Shown here piece by piece: positions 44,906-57,600 of a DNA stretch of 64,000 nt. The stretch spans positions 26,355,177-26,419,176 of the forward strand of contig JAJKFL010000007.1 of the NCBI GenBank assembly GCA_021186555.1. The letters are read 5' to 3'. How positions within the stretch are numbered: position 1 is the first letter of the stretch; each line of letters starts with the position of its first letter. The stretch comes from Reticulitermes speratus. Lineage: Eukaryota > Arthropoda > Insecta > Blattodea > Rhinotermitidae. Below the pieces are notes generated by a model. That model did no database searches, was not told where the DNA came from, and worked only from the letters and a program-made list of their open reading frames with translations. Made by a program: the position numbers and the translations under genes.

Positions 44906-45615
44906 TGAGCTAGACCTAGGCTGTCGCTCTCTTCTGAACGAATTCGAAAACAATTTTCTAAACAATACCCCATTCATTTCAACATCCAACAAGATTCCTT
45001 CTCTCTCGCTTGCCTTTACCATCGGCTGACTCAACCTGCTTCATCACAAGAATTCTTTTCTTATTTCATTCTCGCCCCTCTGCACACGAGTTTCTGGATA
45101 TTCCTTCTTCTCTTTCCTTCCCTTTTGAAGTTCATACAACCGACTGAGCAATTCGTTTGGGCCACTTTCCACTTTCAAAAAGTTGCCCTGACTGCCAAAT
45201 CTTACAGTGCGACTTCAAATGTTGATAGAATGCAGTTCAAAAGCCCCCCCCCCCCACCTCATACCTCCTGTTTCCTTCGACCCCCTCCCATCGTCTTCTG
45301 TCATATCTTGAATGTGCTAAATCAGAATAGGAATTCAATACTAGTTGTCAAGTTACGCAGTTCTGGTCTGTAAGGATTGCTACTGTGTGAGACATAGAGA
45401 AACTTCGCACAAGTGCAACTTTATGCTGTCAGGAAGGCTTCAAATGCGGACTGCTCAGTACAGTGGATATATTCTGAACGGGCAACTGTCAGGCTTCTTG
45501 GATAATGCAGTTACTGCTAACATTTCATATCAAGGAGGTACATTTTATGTAGTACATTTGAGCTTATGAACTCCTATAACCAATGCCATCACGCCTATAA
45601 AACTAAGTTTTTATA

Positions 45616-45708
45616 AACTTTAATCTTAAATCACCGTGCATTTCTATAATCAGCAATAAGTCACCAACAAATGCACAAAACATTCGTGCATTTGTTGGTG
45701 ACTTATTG
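45616..45708 (-). mobile_element. minimal palindromic element with 13-bp TSD
   Basis: Perfect duplication CTAAGTTTTTATA at 45603-45615 and 45709-45721. The tail on the minus strand (GAAATGCACGGTGATTTAAG) matches that of the 11998-12240 element. The arms CAATAAGTCACCAACAAATG / CATTTGTTGGTGACTTATTG lie around ACAAAACATTCGT. It lacks any hammerhead core: a deletion derivative that kept only outer arms and tail. Confidence 0.82.
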
Positions 45709-46239
45709 CTAAGTTTTTATAGTTTTTCAGCAGAAGTTTCTAATTTCTGTCGCTCACGTAATAATATTAAAAAGCATATGTATTAAAGTCTGTGTGTTAA
45801 CTCTAACAAAAACACTCCAGACAACTGTATTGCTATCCCACTAATTTTTGACACTGTCCTCGCGACAACTGCAGCCTTTGTGTCATATCGTAAGACGATC
45901 TTTCATATTCCCTGTTCATGTCAGTCTATGTACTGTCTTATCAGTTATCCTGCCACAATTTTTCCCACCTAGTGGTCGTCACTAATTTTGTGGCCGCCAA
46001 TATTTTACTCACCGCTGGAAGACAGATGGTAATTGCTCTTCGCTAGGTCAGGGTCGTATGCAGGATATTGTAAAGTCCTTCATTCGTGAAACTGTACGTC
46101 ATATAAACTTATTTTCTGAACGACCCTCGAAGTTACCTATCTTCTATAAGACGTAGGTAGGAATCTGTCACACGTATTTCATTTGAACGGATAAAAAAAG
46201 TCTTTGGTTTGCTTATCCCTTTGTGAACGATATAAGTGA

Positions 46240-47335
46240 AAATGAATAAATATAACGTCAATCACAACTCCTGCATATATGTTTATTTATTATATTTTAT
46301 ACTACATGTTTCGGCCTCTTTTGGCCATCGTCAAATACATCTAAACACAAAAAGTACTTGGAGGAAAGATGTATCAACTTTAAAACCCCAGACACACACA
46401 AACCAGCATATAATCCAAGAATATCCAACTGTAAGGGTCTTCTTATATTTTCTATACGCCCCATGTATTTTTTTACTTACATTTCATAATTTTATACTTA
46501 AACGTTCTCTTCTTTTAATTTAATGCAGAACCACCATACAATACAAATATAACCTAAGAAAGGACAGTCTATCCAAAGAGAGCTTAAAAAATCTCAAAAT
46601 ACAAAGAGATATAATTATTTAAATTTATATACATACCTGAACAGGAACCTGCTACAGAGTTTTACAACGTAACTTCCTCTACACATTTATAATACCTGCA
46701 TTAGACGTATGAACCTTTATGCTTACAAATCCCACTACAACTGTTAAGAATAAGATCTTATTCTGAACTTAAACATTTTACGGTTGTAATTATCCTTCGT
46801 CCTAGTACTTTTTTATGTTTATATATATGTGATGATGGCCGAAATACGCCGAAAAACATAGTACAAAATATAATATATAACCATATATAGACAATAGTTG
46901 CCGATCCAGTGGCCGTGCGGTCTAAGGCGTGGGTCTTCGGCCGCTCGCTTACTAGGATCGTGGGTTCGAATCCCACCGGGGGCATGGATGTTTGTGTTGT
47001 GTTTGTTATAAGGACGGTAGCATGGAACGTAAAAGTGACATGAAGGACGAAAGGATTTAAACTGGGGGAAAAACCTCGGACAGGCAAAAAAAAAATCCCA
47101 CCGGGGGCATGTATGTCTGTCTCTTGTGAGTGTTGTGTGTTGTCAGGTAGAGGTCTCTGCGACGAGCTGGTACCTCGTCCAGAGGAGTCCTACCGACTGT
47201 GGTATGTCTAAAAAGTGTGTGATCGTGAAGCCTCGACGAAACGAGGAGACCCAGGCCCATATAGGGCTGTTGAGCCATACAAAAACAAATAGACAATGGT
47301 TGTGATTGATTATATAATTATTCATTTTAGTTTGA
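46240..47335. mobile_element. Penelope-like inverted-arm element, interrupted by a SINE
   Basis: The left arm (about 46240-46338) includes ATGAATAAATATAACGTCAA and CTACATGTTTCGGCC. The right arm (about 46825-46900, continuing 47302-47335) includes GGCCGAAATACGCCGAAAAA, ATATAACCATATATAGAC and, after the SINE, TTGTGATTGATTATATAATT. About 490 bp of unidentified sequence separates the arms. Both carry degraded hammerhead-like cores (UUGACGA at 46301-46338 minus; GUGAUGA at 46829-46862 plus). Confidence 0.65.
46901..47288 (+). mobile_element. SINE A, long form with one internal module
   Basis: Head with GGGTTCGAATCCCACC, module TTTGTGTTGTGTTTGTTATA to AAAAAAAAA, the rejoin TCCCACCGGGGGCATG, then body and tail. 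ATAGACAATAGTTG (46887-46900) and ATAGACAATGGTTG (47289-47302) are the duplication. It sits in the right arm of the palindromic element, so it is younger than that element. Confidence 0.94.
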
Positions 47336-48360
47336 ATGGATAAACATCTAAAAAAAGCTGGCTCTCCTGCTTGGTGTGTGCTTCAGTAAAGGAAACTCCC
47401 CTCCTCTATCAAGAGCGAAAAATTTGTAGCTTGTCAGCAAAGGAAATTGTACATTTTAATGGAATATACTATGCGACATGTTTCTTAATAAAAGTTCTTG
47501 CATGATGAATGTTAAAAACGCCACTCTCGCACGTTATCAGTTATTCTTTTCTTGACAGTTCCCTTTTAGCTTACTCCAGCTGTGTTCAGTAAATACAACA
47601 GACTTCTCAGGACTAATCGTGCATTCTGTCAATGCAGATGGTCAGTCCAGCAGTCTCTATACACTGTGAACAGTGTCGGTACTTCTGTATCATCACAGTG
47701 AAGTGTATTGCGTGCTGAGGCAATGGCTAATGCTGCTTTTGTACCTCGCAAATTGGGCAAGTGTTTGACAATAATATTCAGCTACATGCATTCGTTTCAA
47801 GGCAGTTACAGCCTAATCCTTAATGGCGGGTACTATTAAGCTGCTTGAATCATGAATATTTTGAATAGGCTGGAAGCATGAAAAGGCTACGTTTTGATAG
47901 AAGAGCTTCACTTTAAGAGCCTTCTTGGAAAGCAACATTCGAAATGGAAGAGCAGTACTGAAATATATCGCACAGATGGCTGGTGTACATATGTGAACCC
48001 AATGGCTCAATACAGGCATGTGATATATTTGTGGCAGCTGTATTGATTACGCGTTTCTTAACAATAGAAAATTTCTTAGACAGACTAATATATCGGTTTT
48101 TCAAGAAAATTTGTATAGGAATACAATATACCTAGTTGTTTAGTTGGGTAATTAGTTATGTTTTTAGTTAATTAGTTGATACACACCAAGAGTGCACAAA
48201 CCCCCGGCTCCAGGTCGCCTGGGTTACAGAATTTTGTACGATTGCTCCTAATATTTATTGGTTCTCAGTATGGAGCTTGCTTCATGACACCCATCTAGTG
48301 CCTAGAATTTTTAGGTGGCTCCTAGATTTTTTGAATACGTATGCATCCCTGCGTAACGTA
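47336..48360. other. no recognisable feature
   Basis: No coding or repeat signal detected. Confidence 0.4.
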
Positions 48361-48364
48361 ATCT

Positions 48365-48930
48365 AGTCAGTCAGTAAGTCTGCAAGACAGCCAGCAGCCA
48401 ATCAGACAATCAGGCACCCAGTTGCTCAGTCAATATTGTAACTTACCGGGTGTTCAGAAAATCAATTAGTCAGGCCAGTCAGCAGTCATAGAGCAAGTCA
48501 ATTACTTTGTTGAGCAGCTAGCCAGTCAGTACATTACCTTTACAACCCGCAATTTATTCAGTCAGACAGTCAGTCATCCAGAAAATCAGGTACTTTGTTA
48601 AGTGTCTAGTCAGTCAGTAAATTACCTTTACAACCCGCAATTTATTCAGTCAAACAGTCAATCATCCAGCAAGTCAGGTAATTTATTAAGCAGCTAGTCA
48701 TTCAGTCAATTACCTAGACAACCAGACATTTATTCAGTCAGTCATCCAGCAAGTCAGTTACTTTGTTAAGTGTCTAGTCAGTCAGTAAATTACCTCGACA
48801 ACCAGCCATTTATTCAGTCAGTCATCCAGCAAGTCAGATACTTTTTTAAGTGTCTAGTCAGTCAGTAAATTACCTCGACAACGAGTCATTTATTCAGTCA
48901 CACAATTAGTCAACCAGTCGGCCATTCAGC
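48365..48930. repeat. CAGT-rich imperfect tandem repeat, units about 80-88 bp
   Basis: Units contain TTACCT..ACAACC.GC.ATTTATTCAGTCA, CAGTCATCCAGCAAGTCAG and TTGTTAAGTGTCTAGTCAGT. Four to five units are clear from about 48530 to 48900, and simpler CAGTCAG words extend to both sides. The repeat unit itself seems built from the tetramer CAGT. Confidence 0.85.
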
Positions 48931-50380
48931 AGCAGTATGCACAACCAACGAGTTGTCATGGAGTTAATTTAGTCAATCATTCGGTCAGCAAGTGAGGCAA
49001 GCATTTAAGTCGCAATTCATTCAGTTTTCTAAACGTATTTCACTCACTAGGAAATCAATATGTCAGCCAGACAGCTAAGTATATTGAATGTCAAACAAAC
49101 CTCAAGTCTAGATGTTGGTTCTACTGACATTATTTCAATATAAGTCTGCCCAACCTATATGAAACTTTGTCTCACTGAATTCATTAGGTGCAAAATTGAC
49201 CCCTTCTCTTTTTTTTGTTCTTTTGGTTTGTTAACGAGTACACAACAACACACAAACTAATGAAAATCGTGATCATAAAAAGTGAAAGGAGTTAAGTAGG
49301 TTTTCTATTTGTTTTGGGTGCGCGAATTCACCGATAAACACAAACTGGCGAAATGCAGTTACAAAGTAACCCCGCGTGTAGCATGAAATACAGAAGAGGT
49401 GTTTATATCGCTACACTAGATAAAGAAAAGTATCAGTTGTACATTGTCACAGTTTGGTCTATTGTAGGACTATTTAAAGACATTTTCAACTGCTGAGAAT
49501 ATAGGTTCAGATACTAATTAATAAATAATGAAATAGAACTATGTGACAGGGGGTGGACATAGTCTAATTCGAGATGTTATCCCGGGAATTACCTATAAAA
49601 CTGAGAAAAGTCGTGGAAGTACTTCATCAGGATACGCGGTCTCTTGTCTGAAATTTAAAATCGAGTAGGAGGAAATAGTGCAAATCATGTAAGCGCCAAA
49701 TTCGATATATCTGCCTCTACCACAGAATTGAACTACAGTCACTTTATTGACTGAAATATCCCGTCTCACTTCAGATACAATTACAGATCCTTACGTAACC
49801 ATATATACCTATGCATTTTGCGACTTAACGAAATACAGCATTATTAAAATTATGTCTATAAAGTAGATTATTAAATGACTCCTGTCGTTTCTGAACCACC
49901 GCTGTTAACACAGAGGAATTTGGCTACCGTGACCACGTAATTTTAATAATTCTGTATGTTATTTACTTTTAACATCGCAATTTCTCCATCCCTGTCCCAT
50001 CTAGAGCAGACAATTAATTAAAAAGGCACACCAAAATGTTTAATTTCCATTCTAAATGTCTACCCCTTGCCTTATCTTCTCACATCCACCCTCCCCATTT
50101 ACGCTTCCCTACAGATATATTAAATTAGATCAAACATTAACGTTACGGTATTCCGCGGACTGAAATTCTCCCTCCCCTGCTGGTGTCGCGATATTTTGTC
50201 GCTTTGTTTCAGAGACATGAGATTAATTAACGTAGAGAACAAAGTCGCGGTAAGATGAGTCCAGATAGCAAAACACTATGGAACTGTTCACTGCAAAAGC
50301 GACATATCGCTCCGCTAAAACGCATGTTGGTTGAGAAGGCAAGCGTGTAATCAGAATTGTAATGTGAGGGTCTTAGAGCA
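48931..50380. other. no recognisable feature
   Basis: No coding or repeat signal detected. Confidence 0.4.
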
Positions 50381-50385
50381 TTGTC

Positions 50386-50570
50386 ATATCTCACGCTGTT
50401 AGTCGCCGAACTGTAACCACGGCGGTCCGGGTTTAATCCCAGGTCAGTCTGTGTGTCAATTGTGATGGGCATGGCGATATTGTAAAGACTCTAATCCGAG
50501 TACTTTAGTTGTTCTTCATCAGCATCATTCCAACAATGCTCTACACTCTTTCTTTCGTCTATCACCGAAC
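50386..50570 (+). mobile_element. SINE family C, diverged
   Basis: TGTTAGTCGCCGAACTGTAA, GGTTTAATCCCAGGTCAGTC and the later ACTCTAATCCGAGTACTTTA and TTCATCAGCATCATTCCA follow family C order with heavy substitution. Confidence 0.65.
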
Positions 50571-50572
50571 CT

Positions 50573-50870
50573 AAAAGTAAAGCAATCCCATTACAGGCCT
50601 GGACATGCCCTTAGGTTTCCAGGAGGATGAGGCTCCCAGATTTATAGACAATCGGCATATGAAGGTGGTAAGGTTGTCAGCCGTAGGCACCGGCCGCCTT
50701 AACCACCCAGGAAATATTCCTGGTACTCATTTCTGTTAGAGGCTGAGTCGACCCCAGTGCCGCAGTCGGCCGGAAGGATTACGTCAATGAAAAATACCAA
50801 TTACACCATCGGGAATCTAACCCGCTATCACCGACCCTATATAATATAATCTTAGCAACTGAGAGCGTTG
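50573..50870 (-). mobile_element. SINE family D
   Basis: Plus-strand words ATGAGGCTCCCAGATTTATA, GACAATCGGCATATGAAGG, GCACCGGCCGCCTTAACCAC and CCATCGGGAATCTAACCCGC correspond to family D read backwards. The tRNA-like head is at the right end and somewhat decayed. Confidence 0.82.
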
Positions 50871-50880
50871 TTAAATAAGG

Positions 50881-52540
50881 CATGCTTGTGAGAATCACAA
50901 TCGCAGGCCCAGGTCAGTAACAGACTCACAAACACACAGATTAGGTATTTAGGTTTAGTTGTATAAATAATGACTTCCGAGTCTTCTGTACAGAAAAGCG
51001 AACGAAACGTATCATATAACTGTAAGGTAGCTGTAACTCAAGAATTTATACCTACAATTTAGTTTCTATACCTATATAAAAGTTGTACATATATTATTTA
51101 TACACTCAACTTATCAACAAACTTTTCCATTTTATTGAAACTTCCGATTTAGGTACATATCCAAATTTCGCCTTCGATTTCTTGTTCCAGCTGGTTAGTA
51201 TCTTATCTTTGTTTTAGGGGGAAAATGACTTCTTTGCACCTAACGGTGTTTAGTAAACATTCGTTACCCTTTGCAGAAAGACAATCTTCAAGTCACAAGG
51301 TGACACAAGACATTAATTATCCAGTACATTATGACGCAAATCACTGTATTCTGGATGCCGTGTAAAAGTTCGCGTAATTTTTGTTTGCCCTACACCGCTG
51401 TTTATGACGGTGTTAATCAACTTACGATGTTACATTCCTATTTTATTAGATAACGAAGTTCCGAAAGTGAACTTTGTCACAAATGTCTGTCTTATAATCC
51501 GTCTGAGCGTTGTCAACGTGGGAGTAATGAAAAATAGGGGCCTGGTCGTGAAGTACAAAATATGAAAAACGTATATGAAAAAGAAAATAAGGTTTTAGAG
51601 ACAAAAGAGGTGATAGACAACTTGAGAATTTCAGGCATTTACTGATATCTGTCTGCATTTATCTTCTGCTATGTACTTCTGTGAGGATCCTTTCGCGCGC
51701 CGTCTAAACAGCTGCGACTCTATTGTCTTGTGAAATATAGGCCTTCTCTGCTCCCCTCCGCATGCATCTAGCTAACAACTCCTAGAGTGAGCCTAATTAA
51801 GAACCTGTAATCGGCTTCTTGGCACTTTGCTTAAGACGTGAAGAGAGACAAAGAGAGACTTATCAAAAGATCAAAGCCGGGGAACTAACATACCTTTTGG
51901 TATTCGTCCTTACTCTTTACAAGGGAGAAGTTCTGATGGCAGAGGAAGAAGTCTCGGAATATTAAAAGAACACGACTGAGTGGTTAGAGTTAGCAGGTAC
52001 CGTTCAAATAGCACTTAAAGTAATGTAACTTAACATTGATTAGTGGTGCAAGTAACTAAATCCCCTGCTAATAATATCTTCACCGATAGTTATTTTGGTT
52101 CGCAGGAAATTTCTCGCTTTACTTTAACCCATTCACAAAATTACACAATTGGCTCCCATCTTGAGCCAGTTGAATCCAGTCAATAACTTCACCCCACACT
52201 TCATGAAGTTTCGCTTTGATTTTTGACATTTAAGAAGCTATATATGACAGTCGTTTTACAGTCTAAACAGAGAAACAATGGGCTTGTAAGCCCGAAACCA
52301 TCCCCGGGCATGGGCCTACAACTGCTTTTGCCTGTGCTGTATTTTTCTGTGCAGGTTTATACCTTCTAACAGACCTATCGTTCACCCAAGGGTGTCTATC
52401 TGTCTATCATTTTTCATAGATTCAGAATGACTGATGGACTCTGAAAACTTCATCTGTCCTAATCCATAAAAGACTAAGAAGATAATATACTGAATGTGCA
52501 AATTAAAGCCTCTTTTATACGAATTCTAATCTCAACTAGG
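50881..52540. other. no recognisable feature
   Basis: No coding or repeat signal detected. Confidence 0.4.
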
Positions 52541-52544
52541 CATG

Positions 52545-52918
52545 GTGGTGGTAGTAGTAGTAAAAGTAGTAGTAGTAGTATAAGGTTAAGCAATCCCTGC
52601 ACAAACCTGGATAGGTCCTGAGAGTTCGAGGAGGCTGAGGTTCCCAAATTTCAAGACAATCGGCACATGAAAATGGTAAGGTTGTCAGTTTTAAGCACCG
52701 GCTAACTTTATCCTCCCCCCTCCGAGGAAATACTGCTGGTACTCATTTCTGTTAGAGGTCCTGTTGGCCCCAGGGCCATAGTGCGGCCGGAAGGATTATG
52801 TCAATACCATCGAATCGAACCCTCGACCTTCCGGCTTGTAGAACAGTATCTCAACCAATTGCGCTACCGCGTGCCCTCAATAGTAGTAGTAGTGGTAGTA
52901 GTAGTGGTAGTAATAACG
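52545..52918 (-). mobile_element. SINE family D inserted in a (GTA)n microsatellite
   Basis: The SINE spans about 52583-52878 on the minus strand, with head at the right (B box GGGTTCGATTCGAT-like, GCGCAATTGGTTGAGATA). It is flanked on both sides by AGTAGTAGTAGT tracts (52548-52582 and 52880-52916). Confidence 0.82.
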
Positions 52919-52920
52919 AC

Positions 52921-54539
52921 AACAGTCTAACATCTCACTGCATACACATGAATGTAATCCCAGTGGTTTGCAACGGTCAAATTATGCAAGAGACCCTGAC
53001 CGTACGTATAAAGAGTGCACCTAAAACGTTGGGACAAAGTCAGGAGTGAGTTCCCACACCAAAACAGGAAAAAAAGTTCGTATCCATATACGTCCGCAAA
53101 CACTTCGTTTTCCAGGTGTAGACCAACAACCTGTTGTCTTCAATCCTTTAGTTTTCTTATCTGTGAGGACACTTAAAACCGCTAGTGTATTCAGCTCCAA
53201 TTTACTCATAAAATGAAGACACTTCACCAGCACACTTTATTTATGCCTGTCACGCCATTATCAACCGCCCCAGACCTTTGAAAGCGTGCGACAGTCCATG
53301 ATCAGACGTGTACATGTGTGGGTTGATTCAAGTGGAGGACATTTTGAACATTTTTTTTGTAAAACAATAATAACTGTACAGTTACTAAATTTGGAACGTG
53401 TGTGATGAATGCATTATGTCAGTTGTAAGTAACATGTGACATAGTTAAAGTATTTATTGCTGGATGTAATATTTAAGTTAAACTGAGATACCACTAATTT
53501 CCGTACGTCTGTTTATATGAACCTTTTTGTCTTTGCTTTGATGTGAAGAACTAACTCCTGAAATTTGCCCAAACATCTTAGGTAGATACATCCCGTTGTG
53601 CTGTCATAACTATACACTTGCTAGAAAATCACAGTCAAACACAACAATTGATTTATTGTCTTAGTATTTTTGATATACTCTGTACATTCATAACCATAAA
53701 GGAAGAAATTCACAGGCCTCCCGTGTTAGCTGCCTCAGTCTGATGTATACATTTCACTAAGCCAGCTGTTTTCTTACGCTTAGAACGACATAAATGTACT
53801 AAATTCATTAGTAAATATTTATTTTTCTATCAGATATCTTATAAACTTAATTACAATATCCAATATTCTCACCTAATTTGTTTAAACATATTTCATGCCC
53901 ATTACACTACCATGGATCTTTCTTTTCTCCTCCCTGTTTTACTGTTGTTAGTTATTGCAAGACAACCACTTACGTCACTTTTCAAGCCATTTATTGCTGC
54001 CTGTTAGCTTTTCTTTTTCCTTTTTTATTTATTACCCTTTGCTTTATAGTTGTAGTCTTTTGTTTTGATTTTTCCCTATTATCTAATTAGCCTTATGTCC
54101 GCTGAGTCATCTCACAAATAATAGAGGGCATTATTATTATTATTATTATTATTATATTTCAAGTTCGTAATTTCAAGTAAATGCTTCCTTACGTTACTTT
54201 AAGTCACAATGTGAGCCGGCTTGTATGCAGCAGAGCAGGAAAGCCGGACGTGATAAGTACAGTACTGTGTGAAGAGTCTAACTCTATTCCTTTCTGAACG
54301 AAGTGAATCATGTTTGACACACAGAACTCTAGTTCAAAGTGAAGTTGACAAAGAGCAGCATATAGAACCAATACAATTCAGATTAAAAATTACGTGTCTG
54401 GTGGTTTTATAGCCCGCAGTAACAGGGACAGACACTGTGGGCTTGGAATCAAGGGTGCTGCTTGTTCTGTTGGCTTCATTCCACTTAACATGGCTTGCGT
54501 GCTTTCTCAACACCTCGCTTCTACTGGGAATTAAACCCC
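52921..54539. other. no gene; (TTA)n at 54132-54154
   Basis: Only a TTATTATTATTA microsatellite was recognised. Confidence 0.4.
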
Positions 54540-54780
54540 CTCTTGGTGCTCTCACAGAATCCTATTTTCTTTCTTTCTTTTTCTCCCTTTCCTTTTTCAC
54601 TAAGTGTTTCATTTTATGCCTTAATTTCTGTTTCTTTCTCTCTGTCCTTAATTTCGATGCCTCCTTTTTCTCTTTGTCTTTCAATTCTTGATTCTTTCCT
54701 TGTTTCCTTCTTCTCCTTTTGTTCTTTCCTTAATATTTTGTTCACTTCATACTTATTCTTTCGTTTAATTAATTATTCAT
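54540..54780. repeat. pyrimidine-rich tract
   Basis: CTTTCTTTCTTTTTCTCCC-type low-complexity sequence. It yields Phe/Ser-rich frames (54437-54800) that I do not regard as genes. Confidence 0.65.
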
Positions 54781-54968
54781 TCAATTATTTTATTCCTTAG
54801 TTCTCTAGTATACGGAGACTATTACATCATGGCAGCCTCAGACTTGTAAGGGTAAAACTACATCCATTTTTTATTTCACGAAATTTACATTCGTAAATTA
54901 GTAACTAACTCTCTTAGTATATAAACAGTCGCTTCTAAACATATTCTTCTTCGTCTCATTACTCCTCT

Positions 54969-55216
54969 TTTTTTTTCTATGGCTCGACAGCCCCCAGGGG
55001 GCCTAGGACTCCTCATTGTTCAAGGTTTCGCGATCACACTCAGACACACCACACTCGGTAGGACTCCACTGGACGAGTGACCAGCCCGTCGCAGAGACCT
55101 CTACCTGACAACACACAAAACTTACAATAGACAGACATCCATGTCCCCGGCGAGATTCGAACCCACAATCCCAGCAAGCGAGCGGCCGTAGATCCACGCC
55201 TAAGACCGCGCGGCCA
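54969..55216 (-). mobile_element. SINE family A, full copy
   Basis: Minus-strand head with CGCGCGGTCTTAGGCGTGG and B box GTGGGTTCGAATCTCGCC, body and A-tail. A perfect 14-bp duplication CTCATTACTCCTCT (54955-54968, 55217-55230). Confidence 0.94.
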
Positions 55217-55679
55217 CTCATTACTCCTCTACTTCTTGATATTCACGTATAATGGCTGTTCATTCTGAATTTCTCTCTCTAATAGACACTACACCATACC
55301 GTCTAACACAGAACAATGTCGCCTACCCCGCCAACTTCGACACATCAGCAGAGCGGGTCACCAAGGATGATTTCTCTCAGGCATTATGTCTTCTTGGACT
55401 GCTTGGCCCTCTGCCACACAATTTTTCTTAAAAAAAACTTAAGAAAACCATGAGGATCGTCAGAATACGTGGTAACCCGACCGAGATTCGATCTCGGAAG
55501 GAACAGAATTCAACTTTTAAGCCAGCGTTTTTAGCTACGTTGTTTTAAGTGAATGTTTCTCGAAATCGGAACCCTAATTTAAACACTGCAAGTGTTACAG
55601 TAACTGAATTACCATCTGATCGATGGAGCAATAATGATGATAATGTGAGTGATAACTGAAGATGGTATTGCAAAGAACT

Positions 55680-55743
55680 AGCCGATCTCAGTGGCCGTGC
55701 GGTCTAAGGCGTGGGTCTTCGTCCGCTCGCTTACTAGGATTGT
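55680..55743 (+). mobile_element. SINE family A, head only
   Basis: GCCGATCTCAGTGGCCGTGC through GCTCGCTTACTAGGATTGT, then an abrupt change to unrelated sequence just before the B box. Confidence 0.8.
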
Positions 55744-57500
55744 ATATACACGTATCAGTGTACAGAAAACTGGCCTATGACATAAAATATAAACCTTATT
55801 TAAGCTTATAAACTTCATTTTAAGAACGAATTTTTAAAATATGTAACCGAATATATAGTTTTGTGCATGAAAACGTACAGTGATAGGGCTATGTGGAAAC
55901 AGAAACCTGTGCAACTGAAAGACAGACTTAATTTCTCATCTGAAGGATTTTTATGTAGTAAACCCAAAAACGTTAAGTAGGAAGTACAAATTATTAAGCT
56001 CCTCATTATATGATTTTCTCCTGTTGCTTCTTGTCCCTTTACGTCAAAACATTCTGTCCAACAAATTTTGTCTCAGAAAGCCTCTGTGTATGTCCTCCTT
56101 TCAGCCAACAAATTTTCTCTTCAAAATCTGCCTGTTTATGTTCTCCTTTCAGACCCAGAAACAACCTTTCATACCCATAAGAATTACAATATATATTTTG
56201 CATATTTTAATCTTACTTAATCACATCGGACACGGACAAATAGGCCTGAAATTTCTCCGTTAAATCTCTCTTTATGCACCTTAAAAAAAAGTGTGGTCCT
56301 GGTCCACAGAAAACAGAAATCGTTCTGCAGCTTCATAAGATGTATCGGATTTATATAGGCTGTGGGATCGAGAGGAATCATTCATGGTACTGACAAAAAT
56401 GATAAAATTTGATCGGTCCCGTATAGTAAGCCGTGACATATCAAGACAGTTAAAATTGTAGAAAGTGTTGAGTCTTTATAACGACAGCGATGAAGAATAA
56501 TTTTTAAAAAATTTATCAATATTGTCGTACCATGTGCCATTAAACATTGAAGACGGTCGCAAAGGCTTTTTTTCTAATGCATTTCTGAAAACCTTGTCTT
56601 TAAATTATTTACAAAAAACTTGAGTGTTAAAAATTAATATACTCTGTTCTGCATTCCCATTCCAGCTTTGGCTTATCTAAATCCCTTATTTTTTTTCAGT
56701 AAAATGTCGAATGGGAATACGACAAAGTCACAAAACACAACATGAACATCCATGCTCCGACTGCAATTATAACAGACCGTTATAAAGCATCTGAGCATTT
56801 CAAGTTTATCACTCTAAGGATGTAAGTAAAACGTTCTAAAAGAAACGTTAGATCCAAAGATTAAGCGAAGAATGCAGAAAAATACATAATGGTGCCAGTC
56901 ATGATATATATTATAAGCTCCTAATATTGTAGAACAATTAAATCAGGAAATATCTCTGGCCTCTACGTTCCGCTCTGATGGAATAAACTCCTAAGGACGG
57001 TGTGAAACACCCACAAATATGCAACTGCTAGCCTCTACTTTAACAATTACGTAAGCTGATTAATTATTTGTACGATTTGTATTCGAAATACGCATGGGTC
57101 CTGCGTCTGTCAGTATCAGAATATTCCGAGTTTCTTTATTTATTTTAACCCAGTGGGACAAAGACTGAAATAACACTTCAAGATACGTCGTCACCTTCAG
57201 TTCCTGCAAACTACTCACTTCGCCGTATATGCTAGTTGAAATATACAGGGCATTTAAATAATCTGTGAGTACAATCGTACTATTTTATTGTGGCCGTGGT
57301 CCTGATCAAGAGGGGAGGAAATGGAGGAGTGGTGGGATGAGGCAAGTTGAAAACACGACATCGCCAGTAGGACAGTCACCGATAGCTTAGACAGAGATAT
57401 GTGGGAAAATATAAACCATTAATATATTTTATTCGTAACTAATAAGGATATACTTCGTTGCCTCAGCTTTAATTATGTCATTTATTATACGGTGACAGGA
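55744..57500. other. no recognisable feature
   Basis: The frame at 56024-56263 contains a duplicated CTTTCAGCCAACAAATTTTC/CTTTCAGACCCAG neighbourhood but no domain. Nothing else supported. Confidence 0.4.
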
Positions 57501-57575
57501 TTATAAGAATCGCAACACGTTTCGGCCTGAAGATGGCCTGAATAATATAAGCCGAAACCTGTTTTTTAATCTTAT
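57496..57575 (+). mobile_element. palindromic remnant with hammerhead-like box
   Basis: GGATTATAAGAATCGCAACA and TTTTTTAATCTTATATA are outer inverted pieces. Between them are GTTTCGG on one side and CUGAAGA, U, GGC..GCC, GAA, ACCUGU on the other. The two arms are partly collapsed onto each other. Confidence 0.5.
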
Positions 57576-57600
57576 ATACGTAAAATAAATAAAGGAATAA

